A stretch of 14,448 bases of DNA, taken from positions 2,899 to 17,346 of the forward strand of contig AWNW01000055.1 of the NCBI GenBank assembly GCA_000493945.1. Reading direction: 5' to 3'. This DNA comes from Candidatus Hydrogenedens terephthalaticus JGI OTU-1. Lineage in GTDB: Bacteria; Hydrogenedentota; Hydrogenedentia; Hydrogenedentales; Hydrogenedentaceae. Shown piece after piece: positions 1 through 7,120 of the stretch. Made by a program: the position numbers and the translations under genes. A model generated the notes under the pieces. That model searched no databases, was not told where the DNA came from, and was given only the letters and a program-made list of their open reading frames with translations. How positions within the stretch are numbered: position 1 is the stretch's first letter; the number at the start of each line of letters is the position of its first letter.

Positions 1-888
1 GCTGTTTCCAATGCAGGTGGAATGGGCTTTATTACTGCGGTTTCTTTTTCCAGTGGAGAAGAATTACGGGCAGAAATCAAAAAGACCCGTGATATGACCG
101 ATAAACCGTTCGGTGTAAATATTTCCATGCTTCCTGTGATTATGCCTAATGATATGACGGAAACTTATATTGATATTGTTTGTGAGGAAGGAATTCCTGT
201 AGTGGAGACTGCCGGGAGAAATCCGGAACCCTACCTGCCGAAACTTAAATCTGCAGGAGTGAAGGTCATTCACAAAGTCCCAGCCGTGCGTTTTGCCCAG
301 AAAGCGGAGCGAGTAGGTGTAGATGCGGTTACCATTGTAGGTTTTGAATGTGGTGGGCATCCGGGAATGGATGAAGTTCCGACACTGATTGCGTTACCGA
401 AAACTGCGGAGACTATCTCCATCCCTGTTGTCGCCGCAGGTGGATTTTGTGATGGCAAAGGGCTGATTTCTGCTTTATGCTTAGGTGCAGATGCTATTCT
501 TATGGGGACAAGATTTATGGCTTCTAAAGAATGTCCCATGCATGAAAATTTTAAACGGTGGCTCGTGCAGGCGCAAGAAACCGATACCATTGTTGTAGAA
601 CGCTCTATTCGAAATCCGGCGCGTATAATAAAGAATGAAGCGGCATTGACAGTTGCAAATATGGAAAAAGAAGGGGCAACACTTGAAGAACTTTTGCCTG
701 TTATCTCTGGCAAGGTGGGAAGAGAAGCCTATCTCAGTGGAGATGTAAACCGTGGATGTATTGCTTGTGGACAGGTAGTGGGTAGGATTTATGAAATAAA
801 GAGCATAGCAGAAATTATTAGCGATATAATGACACAGGCGGAACAAATCCTCGAAAAACTAAACAGAATAGCCATCAGAAACGATTAA
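1..888 (+). CDS. Nitronate monooxygenase / 2-nitropropane dioxygenase family FMN enzyme, 5' truncated by window edge
   Basis: The reading frame is open from base 1 (codons 1-7 read AVSNAGG) and joins the first in-window ATG at 22, so the true start lies upstream and 295 residues are visible. AVSNAGGMGFI matches the N-terminal FMN-barrel motif of the family. Other family hallmarks are GFECGGHPG, with the His codon at 358-360 in the place of the catalytic His of class I nitronate monooxygenases, then PVVAAGGFCDG and GADAILMGTRF, which form the FMN phosphate-binding strands. The family oxidises alkyl nitronates with FMN and O2. Some close relatives are FabK-type enoyl-ACP reductases, so the substrate is uncertain. 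A typical C-terminus (GCIACGQVVG followed by a helix) is present, so the 3' end looks intact. The next gene follows after 30 bp on the same strand. Confidence 0.88.
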   Translation, partial: AVSNAGGMGFITAVSFSSGEELRAEIKKTRDMTDKPFGVNISMLPVIMPNDMTETYIDIVCEEGIPVVETAGRNPEPYLPKLKSAGVKVIHKVPAVRFAQKAERVGVDAVTIVGFECGGHPGMDEVPTLIALPKTAETISIPVVAAGGFCDGKGLISALCLGADAILMGTRFMASKECPMHENFKRWLVQAQETDTIVVERSIRNPARIIKNEAALTVANMEKEGATLEELLPVISGKVGREAYLSGDVNRGCIACGQVVGRIYEIKSIAEIISDIMTQAEQILEKLNRIAIRND

Positions 889-918
889 CGATATATTTTG
901 TCTATTTAATAATATTTT

Positions 919-2901
919 ATGGAACCTATACCTGTAAATACAGAACCCGTAGCAGATTTTCTACAGCCTGAAAATTACAAAAGGAGTTCTGGCTGGAAAG
1001 TCTACGCCCGCCTTATCCGATATGCTTTGGTGTATAAAGCACGATTGCTTTTAGCCATTGCTCTTTCCCTGGTTATTGCTTTTTCCTTTGGGACGATGAT
1101 TGTAAGTTTGGGGACTGCAGTAAAACTAACCCTGTATCAACCTTCTGAATCGCAAAATAAAACTATTTTTCATGTGGAAGAGGACCCGGCTATTAAATAT
1201 GCCCAGGAAATTCGGAAATGGGATATGAGCATTCATAAGTGGTTCAATACCCCGCCATCAGAATGGGATAAGGTATTTCTTCAATTTGTGGATAAAATGA
1301 GAGCCCACAAATTATTTGCTCTGTCTATTGCCATTGTTATAGTCATTCTACTTACCTTTATTAGTGGTTGTGCCCGTTTTTTTCAGGAATATTTTGCAGG
1401 TTCTGTAGGAGCCTTTGTTTCTGTGGATTTATCCAAAAAGATGTATCAGAATATAATGACGCAATCGTTAGGTTTTTTTGAATCACACTCGTCAGGTGAT
1501 GTAGTAGCCCGTTTCAGTAATGATATATTTATGGTCAATCGGGGCTTGTCGAATGCCTTCATCAAGGTGCTTCGCGAACCTTTCAAAGCACTAACATTTC
1601 TTATCGTTGCCGTCAGTGTGGACCCCTGGCTGACACTTGTAGGGATATGTGTTTTGCCTCCCTTGGGCTATGCTTTAATTCAGTTAGGGCTATATGTCCG
1701 CAAAAGTGTTCGGCGTTCCCTGATGAAAGTTGCCGACCTCGCTTCGCTTATAAATGAAACAACACGGGGTATTCTTATCATTAAAGGTTTTCAAATGGAG
1801 GAATTTTTGAAGCAACGGTATGATGTCGAAGCAAGCCGATTACGCAGGTTTTTACGAAAAATGGTTAAAGCAGATTCCGCTACAGAACCGATTACAGAAT
1901 TTATTCTTGTTGTCGGTTTCTCCGGTTTCATCCTATTTAGTGGGTATCGGGTGATTACTTATCGGCTGGATATGGGCGATTTGTTGCAGGTATATCTTGC
2001 ACTGGCTATGATTTTAGACCCTGTCCGTAAGTTGTCTACGGTAAACAACATGATACAGACAAGTGTTGCCAGTGCGGAACGCGTTTTTGAATATTTAGAC
2101 CTCAAACCCGATATTCAGGATGCCCCTCATGCTATTTCATTAGAACCTTTATCCCAGGAAATCAGATTTGAGAATGTATCCTTTTCTTATGATGGAAAAA
2201 AGATTGTCCTTGATAACTTAAACTTTTCTATCCAGCGAGGGGAGAGGGTTGCTTTGGTCGGTCCCAGTGGTTCAGGAAAAACAACCCTTGTTAAACTTAT
2301 TCCCCGTTTTTATGATGTTAAAGAAGGTACTATTTATTTTGATAATACAGACATTCGCAAAGCCACATTGGAAAGCCTGCGAAAGCAAATCGCGATCGTT
2401 ACCCAGGATACCATCCTTTTCTCCGGTTCCGTCCGTGATAATCTCACCGGAGGAAATACAGATATAACGGATGAACAAATTGAGCAGGCTCTTATTATGG
2501 CACATGCCAGGGAGTTTGTCTCTCAAATGCCTAAGGGATTGGATAGCAATTTAGGTGAGTTTGGACAACTACTCTCCGGAGGACAGAGACAACGCCTTGC
2601 TTTAGCCCGTGCCATTCTTAAAAATCCCGAAGTCTTACTTCTTGATGAAGCAACTTCCAATCTGGATTCGGAAAGCGAAAAATATATACAGGAAGCATTG
2701 GCAACCTTCCTGAAAGGACGAACCAGCATTATCATTGCCCATCGTCTCTCGACAATTATGAATGCAGACCGTATTTTAGTGTTAGACCATGGGAAGATTA
2801 TAGAGCAAGGTTCCCATGAACAATTGTTGAAACAACAGGGAGTTTATTATCAACTTTACCAACATCAATTTCGTAATGCCTATGAAACAACAGAAAATTA
2901 A
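919..2901 (+). CDS. ABC exporter half-transporter (MsbA / lipid-type, fused TMD-NBD)
   Basis: This 660-residue protein has an N-terminal membrane domain and a C-terminal ATPase, the length and order of homodimeric type IV exporters such as MsbA. TM1 lies near residues 42-66 and TM2 near 132-150, with further segments to about 375. The motif FFESHSSGDVVARFSND (187-202) is typical of the MsbA group. The nucleotide-binding domain is complete: Walker A GPSGSGKTT (448-456), signature LSGGQRQR (552-559), Walker B ending in LLLDEA with D576 and E577, a D-loop, and the switch His608. It should therefore be catalytically active; the cargo (lipid A precursor, lipid or peptide) is unknown. The TM1-TM2 loop is about 60 residues of charged sequence, longer than usual. 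No clear Shine-Dalgarno precedes the ATG (upstream sequence is TTTAATAATATTTT), but no better in-frame start exists before TM1. Its 3' end overlaps the lipoprotein gene. Confidence 0.93.
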   Translation: MEPIPVNTEPVADFLQPENYKRSSGWKVYARLIRYALVYKARLLLAIALSLVIAFSFGTMIVSLGTAVKLTLYQPSESQNKTIFHVEEDPAIKYAQEIRKWDMSIHKWFNTPPSEWDKVFLQFVDKMRAHKLFALSIAIVIVILLTFISGCARFFQEYFAGSVGAFVSVDLSKKMYQNIMTQSLGFFESHSSGDVVARFSNDIFMVNRGLSNAFIKVLREPFKALTFLIVAVSVDPWLTLVGICVLPPLGYALIQLGLYVRKSVRRSLMKVADLASLINETTRGILIIKGFQMEEFLKQRYDVEASRLRRFLRKMVKADSATEPITEFILVVGFSGFILFSGYRVITYRLDMGDLLQVYLALAMILDPVRKLSTVNNMIQTSVASAERVFEYLDLKPDIQDAPHAISLEPLSQEIRFENVSFSYDGKKIVLDNLNFSIQRGERVALVGPSGSGKTTLVKLIPRFYDVKEGTIYFDNTDIRKATLESLRKQIAIVTQDTILFSGSVRDNLTGGNTDITDEQIEQALIMAHAREFVSQMPKGLDSNLGEFGQLLSGGQRQRLALARAILKNPEVLLLDEATSNLDSESEKYIQEALATFLKGRTSIIIAHRLSTIMNADRILVLDHGKIIEQGSHEQLLKQQGVYYQLYQHQFRNAYETTEN

Positions 2902-3625
2902 ATATATAATTTATAGTTCATTCATTTTATTATCCCTGTTATTCTATTCGTGTAGCCCTAAAAATACCGAAAACCAGCCGACAGTAGCAGCCCCTGAAAA
3001 AACATCCGTAGAAAATCCTCCCCCGACAAAGACAGAAAAACAACCAACACAAGTTTCAGGCACAGAGACACCCAATTCCTGGGTAGTTGGTAAAATCACT
3101 ATTCTAAACAGTGCTGGTATGCCTCTGGAGAATATGGCAGGTATTGCAACCGAAAAACCGAATGCCTTTGACGAACCTATTGCACGCGGAAATTTAAGCG
3201 GTCCCGATGGAATTAGCACAATTCAAATTCCTAAAAACAAAAGGGTATTTATTCGTGCCTGGGACCCTATCCTTCATTATTTTCCCAACAACTACTTTGA
3301 AATTCCGCCTACCGATGCCGATTTTCTTGAAGATATGCAAGTCCTGATGTTAGAAGCCAGTATCATCGAATTACAACTGTTCGATAAAGATGAAGAACCT
3401 GTGGCAAATGAAAATGTAGGCTTGATGATGTTTCATCCTAAATTAGGTCCCTGGTGGCCCTGTGATGGACATACCGACGAGTCAGGCAATATTCAATTCA
3501 AACCTGTTCCCGCGGGAATGTATAACCTTCGTCTAAAAACCGAACGCGGAATGATATTAGAAATCAAAGAGATTAAAATCCCCCCCGCCTCTACGATTAA
3601 CCTTGGTAAAATCAAACCCAGTTAA
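2876..3625 (+). CDS. Putative lipoprotein with carboxypeptidase-regulatory-like / CnaB-type beta domains
   Basis: The product is 249 residues (or 247 if the second in-frame ATG at 2882 is used). It begins with a lysine-rich n-region and a hydrophobic stretch ending LLFYSC, so Cys26 is a plausible lipidation site, although Tyr at -2 makes the lipobox non-classical. Residues 27-68 are a low-complexity Pro/Thr/Lys/Glu linker, as expected for a tether. Two beta-rich segments follow (about 69-160 and 162-249). The second contains DESGNIQFKPVPAGMYNLRL (201-220), the TDxxGxFxFxxLPxGxYxL pattern of carboxypeptidase-regulatory-like or SpaA/CnaB-type folds. These are usually structural or binding modules with no catalytic residues. 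The gene starts 26 bases before the exporter gene ends and lacks its own Shine-Dalgarno, so translational coupling is likely. A role alongside the exporter in the envelope is inference only. Confidence 0.72.
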   Translation: MPMKQQKIKYIIYSSFILLSLLFYSCSPKNTENQPTVAAPEKTSVENPPPTKTEKQPTQVSGTETPNSWVVGKITILNSAGMPLENMAGIATEKPNAFDEPIARGNLSGPDGISTIQIPKNKRVFIRAWDPILHYFPNNYFEIPPTDADFLEDMQVLMLEASIIELQLFDKDEEPVANENVGLMMFHPKLGPWWPCDGHTDESGNIQFKPVPAGMYNLRLKTERGMILEIKEIKIPPASTINLGKIKPS

Positions 3626-3628
3626 TAG

Positions 3629-3665
3629 ATGAAAATCCACAAAAATTGTTTGTGCTATTTTTCAT
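3629..3665. terminator. Possible weak bidirectional terminator between convergent genes
   Basis: An inner stem CACAAA (3638-3643) pairs with TTTGTG (3649-3654) around a 5-base loop. An outer stem ATGAAAA (3629-3635) pairs with TTTTCAT (3659-3665). On the plus strand the inner stem is followed by CTATTTTTCATTTTT, a T-rich tract. The structure sits in the 29-bp gap between the lipoprotein stop and the minus-strand gene's stop and overlaps the latter. The stems are AT-rich, so efficiency is doubtful. Confidence 0.4.
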
Positions 3666-6255
3666 TTTTAAGATATAGGGCTAATTTCTGGTCGAAAGTG
3701 TTTGCATAAATATGGCATGTTTTTGTGGTATCAGATACGAAATCATATACCTTGATAATATCTTCGTATTTTTCCAGTCCGGGGGATATTTCTTTCAATT
3801 TGTTGGGGAGTTGAATTAGTAATTGTTCGTTGAGCCAATGCGTTTCTCTACCGGGGAAATGAACGAAATATAACAAATCTGATTCTACCAATTCGCTGAA
3901 GAAATGAGTCCCTAACGAAACATCCGGGGTTAAGTTTTCTCTCATGGCTACAATTTCACACAGGAAAGAGACGGAACTAATTTCGGAAAAACTAACGGGC
4001 ACTCCTAATGAGGGTGTGCTGGTTCCCCATCTTCCGGGTCCGATTAGAACTACAATAGGGTCTCCTGCAATAAGCGGGGGTATTTGATTTAAAGTGCCGA
4101 TAGCACGAGCGACAGCATACCGTTCGGATATTGGTAATTCTCCATAGACATGAGGCACTACATAAATAATTCGGTGCACTTGATTGGAACGACTTCTTCC
4201 GATAATAGGTCCGTCTGTTCGAATAATAAGGTCGGCTTTATCTTCAATAACAGGTTCGGAAAGAAGTTCGGAACGGTCACTGACCTGTAAAGGTCTGCAT
4301 TGAACAATATCTATATAGAAATCCTTATCGCTCTTAAAATTTGCAGTAAATTCTACATCTACAGGGTTCTGATAGGCATTATCCAGTGTGGTAAGGATTT
4401 CACGCATATCCGTGACGAATGAGGTTTCGGTAAGTAGTGAATCAAAACGGATTTTCCATTGAGGAGGCATTTTTTGTCCGCGTTCTTTATAAAACCGTTC
4501 TGCTTCGAAATCTTGAGCCACAAAAAGTTCTAATGGAATACCCTCACATTGGGGGACAATTTCCTGCACAGGCATGGAAATGAGGCGATTACCATCCAGG
4601 TCAATAACATCCACCTTCTGTTGTGAGTATCTTTTTTGCTCTTTGGTGGAACCTTCAGGACGCAGCATTGGCTCGTTGAGTGCAACAATTCTTGTGTAAT
4701 CATCATCCGAACGGTCAACGGCTCGTGTTCCCAATCCGAATACCAGCCGTAACATACCTGCCTTAGGGTCTATTTCCGGGGACCATACATAGGGATTGTA
4801 TGAGAAACCTACACCTGCAATATTCGGGAAATATAGCCGTGCATGTTGGGCTCCGGATACGCGTTGGACTAAAAGAGCCATTTGTTCATCCTTATCTAAA
4901 AGTCCTCGCCGTTTGCGATAATACAATGCTTCTTCACTTACTGTGCTGGCATATACCGTGCGAACGGCCGCTTTGAAATCTTCTAATCTTTGTCTTGTAG
5001 AACCTTGATTGGCACAGAATACACTCTCGTATTTCCCGGCAAAAGAATTTCCAAAATTGTCCTCTAATAAACTGCTGGAACGGACAATAATAGGGGAAGA
5101 ACCAAAATATTCCAGAACCTGTTCAAATTTCGTTTCAATATCTTCAGGAAATTCCCCTGTGATGATACGCCGACGAATTCGTTCTGCTCCGGGAAGAAAA
5201 CTTTCTAATTCCTTTTGCTGTTCACGAGCCCACCAACAGCCATTACGAACAAGAAATGTGTAGTATACATCCGAACCCACATAAAAACTATCATGGGTTT
5301 CTAACTTTTGTGTCCATTTAGGATTGCTTTTTCGTAATATGGCTTGTGCCAGTAGCATACCCACAGATTTCCCGCCTATCATTCCTGTACCGACAACACG
5401 CCGACCGATTTCTACAAGGTCTTCTAAAGAAAAATTTTGAAGGAATAATTCCGTCATTCGTTTTTCCCGTGTGATCATCATCTTGATAAGAATTTCCATT
5501 AATTCCCGTTTTATTTTTTCATCCCCCAATCGGATAACATACTTGGCTTCTCCTAAAATACGGTTCCATATATCAACAGGTCCTTCTCCTGGACTGAGTG
5601 TCGTGCTGAGGGTTGATGATAATACCTTTGCCATAATATGGCTTTCTGTAATAGGGGTCATTTTTCCATCTTTCCATAGGTGAAGCATGTGCATGGAAGG
5701 AGAATGTCTTTGTTGGACTTTTACAGGGCGAATAAACAAGTTTTCATTGTGGTCATACAATTCAATAACAATTTGTGCGGTCTGTTGTATCGGGGTAATG
5801 GACTCAGGTGTATGTTGGGAACGGTCAAGGAAAAAATAGGCTAAGTCACCACGGTCAAATAAATAGGGGCAAGTTAGCATAAAGAAATTACACAACATCG
5901 TATCACTAAACCAGGTGAGGGACAGGTCTGACAATCGGTCAAAAACATAAAACGCACGGCGTTCTGTATTTTTTATAACCTGATGCACCTGACTGATGAA
6001 AGGTTCGAACCCTTCATCCGGATTAACAATCGCATAAGTAGAAACCTCAGTTTCTTTTAGCAAAGGCTGATGTTTACCATATCTGAAGTATACAACAGGA
6101 CGGGCTGTTTCATGTCCATGTTGTGCAAAAGGTATTACAAACTTATGGTAATCTACGATAGAACTTCCGCGAAATACGACATTATCTCCTGCAATGAGCC
6201 CTCTTAATATTCGGTCAAATTCGGGTAGTCCTGTGCTAAGTATGGATAAAGACAT
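3655..6255 (-). CDS. PEP/pyruvate-binding (PPDK_N ATP-grasp) protein with degenerate KaiC/RecA-like N-terminus
   Basis: The product is 866 residues from the ATG at 6255, chosen over a longer upstream ATG (6420) because AAGGAA lies 9 bases before it (6265-6270) and the extra 55 residues look like AT-rich non-coding sequence. Residues 1-200 resemble KaiC/GvpD-type RecA domains: STGLPEFDRIL at the start, a Walker-B-like strand YVFDRLSDL (103-111), and a late strand pair ending VKVQQRHSPSM. The P-loop position reads GSSIVDYHKF (30-39) with no GKT, so this domain probably does not bind ATP in the usual way. Residues about 280-660 match the ATP-binding domain of PEP synthase/PPDK: GMIGGKSVGM (291-300), IIVRSSSLLEDN (389-400, R392), FAGKYESV (405-412) and the closing QCRP (652-655). 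The swivelling phosphohistidine domain and the PEP-binding barrel are absent. The C-terminal module carries GPGRWGTSTPSLGVP (739-753) and GTHFFSEL (782-789), which I recall from uncharacterised PPDK_N proteins linked to signalling. The reaction is unknown; PEP synthesis is unlikely. Confidence 0.82.
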   Translation of the reverse strand: MSLSILSTGLPEFDRILRGLIAGDNVVFRGSSIVDYHKFVIPFAQHGHETARPVVYFRYGKHQPLLKETEVSTYAIVNPDEGFEPFISQVHQVIKNTERRAFYVFDRLSDLSLTWFSDTMLCNFFMLTCPYLFDRGDLAYFFLDRSQHTPESITPIQQTAQIVIELYDHNENLFIRPVKVQQRHSPSMHMLHLWKDGKMTPITESHIMAKVLSSTLSTTLSPGEGPVDIWNRILGEAKYVIRLGDEKIKRELMEILIKMMITREKRMTELFLQNFSLEDLVEIGRRVVGTGMIGGKSVGMLLAQAILRKSNPKWTQKLETHDSFYVGSDVYYTFLVRNGCWWAREQQKELESFLPGAERIRRRIITGEFPEDIETKFEQVLEYFGSSPIIVRSSSLLEDNFGNSFAGKYESVFCANQGSTRQRLEDFKAAVRTVYASTVSEEALYYRKRRGLLDKDEQMALLVQRVSGAQHARLYFPNIAGVGFSYNPYVWSPEIDPKAGMLRLVFGLGTRAVDRSDDDYTRIVALNEPMLRPEGSTKEQKRYSQQKVDVIDLDGNRLISMPVQEIVPQCEGIPLELFVAQDFEAERFYKERGQKMPPQWKIRFDSLLTETSFVTDMREILTTLDNAYQNPVDVEFTANFKSDKDFYIDIVQCRPLQVSDRSELLSEPVIEDKADLIIRTDGPIIGRSRSNQVHRIIYVVPHVYGELPISERYAVARAIGTLNQIPPLIAGDPIVVLIGPGRWGTSTPSLGVPVSFSEISSVSFLCEIVAMRENLTPDVSLGTHFFSELVESDLLYFVHFPGRETHWLNEQLLIQLPNKLKEISPGLEKYEDIIKVYDFVSDTTKTCHIYANTFDQKLALYLKNEK

Positions 6256-6393
6256 ATAAAAGCATTCCTTTTTTGTTATTGTCAGGTATTTTGGATTAAA
6301 ATGATTTTCTATTATATTATGACATAACTTATTGTAGTAGATTTTTAGTTGAAGAAAATAATTACCCGTTGGTTGTAATAAGGTTAATAACAA
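6256..6393. promoter_or_regulatory. Divergent intergenic region between the ATP-grasp gene and the PilZ gene
   Basis: This 138-bp AT-rich spacer must hold promoters or leaders for both divergent genes. For the minus-strand gene a TATAAT-like -10 is visible at 6311-6316 (ATTATA on the plus strand), but I see no good -35 at the right distance. AAGGAA at 6265-6270 is that gene's ribosome-binding site. For the plus-strand gene, TAAGG at 6379-6383 is a modest ribosome-binding site 10 bases before the ATG. No convincing operator palindrome was found. Confidence 0.4.
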
Positions 6394-7044
6394 ATGGACA
6401 GGATAAAAGAGATAGAACAAATTTTGCAGGAAACATTAAAAACAGGGACAGTCGGTATATTGAGTTTTGAAGGGAAATTATGTCCTATAACAGTTATTTC
6501 TGTTACTCAGGAATATATTCGTGTGTCCCAGACAAAATTTTCTGAGGAGCTCTTTTCGGGAATGCAGGTGGCACTTGAACTATGTAGTAATCGGGGTTGC
6601 CTTGTTTTGCAAACAGAAATTATAGAAGTGTCTGAGTCTGCGGAAGAAGGAATACTTCTGGCAATTCCTGAAAATTTATCGAATATATTTCTTCGCCAGT
6701 TTTGGCGAATCCCTATTAACTTACCTGCGGAGATAAAACCCCATGCCCACCCACGAAAGATTAAAGCAATTATTCGCAATATCAGTGCAGGGGGAATGTT
6801 AATTAGCATTGAAGAGCCTATGGATGTAGGAGATAGCGTAGAAGTCTTTTTTTCGCTAATGCATTCGGTTACGGGAAAGCAAAAAGATTTTCGTTTATTA
6901 GGTTCGGTAACCCATGTGTCGTTTATAGGTAAAGAAAATCAAGTGAGCCTTAAATTTGTGGGGATGGACCCCGAAGATGAAGAACAAATCAACGAATTTG
7001 TAATTAAAACATTAAGAGAATCCTGCCCGAAATTGAAGGTATGA
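6394..7044 (+). CDS. PilZ-domain protein with YcgR-like N-terminal domain (predicted c-di-GMP effector)
   Basis: The product is 216 residues. Residues about 15-95 form a beta-rich domain resembling the YcgR-N/PilZN module. The PilZ domain occupies about 98-210. Its c-di-GMP signature is present: arginines R101 and R105 in LRQFWRIP, and N129-I-S131-A-G-G134, which fits the (D/N)xSxxG motif. The end, RLLGSVTHVSF then NQVSLKFVGMDPEDEEQINEFV, is the characteristic last PilZ strands and helix. The classical RxxxR box is kept, so binding of c-di-GMP is plausible. The output is unknown; in related proteins it is flagellar braking, exopolysaccharide production or another protein partner. It is divergent from the ATP-grasp gene and upstream of the GTPase pair, with 76 bp to the chosen start of the latter and no clear terminator between. 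Confidence 0.87.
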   Translation: MDRIKEIEQILQETLKTGTVGILSFEGKLCPITVISVTQEYIRVSQTKFSEELFSGMQVALELCSNRGCLVLQTEIIEVSESAEEGILLAIPENLSNIFLRQFWRIPINLPAEIKPHAHPRKIKAIIRNISAGGMLISIEEPMDVGDSVEVFFSLMHSVTGKQKDFRLLGSVTHVSFIGKENQVSLKFVGMDPEDEEQINEFVIKTLRESCPKLKV

Positions 7045-7120
7045 CTTTAAAAAAATGAAAAAAATTGAATAAAATAAATTATAAATTCGTCTTCATGTAA
7101 ATAAAATGGAGGAAATACAA

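Noticed and set aside
6256..6420. N-terminal extension of 55 residues for the minus-strand ATP-grasp gene
   Set aside because: The extension overlaps the divergent PilZ start, reads like translated AT-rich spacer, and a good ribosome-binding site marks the ATG at 6255.
7106..7120. Earlier ATG for GTPase 1
   Set aside because: Its first codons are the GGAGG ribosome-binding site for the ATG at 7121.
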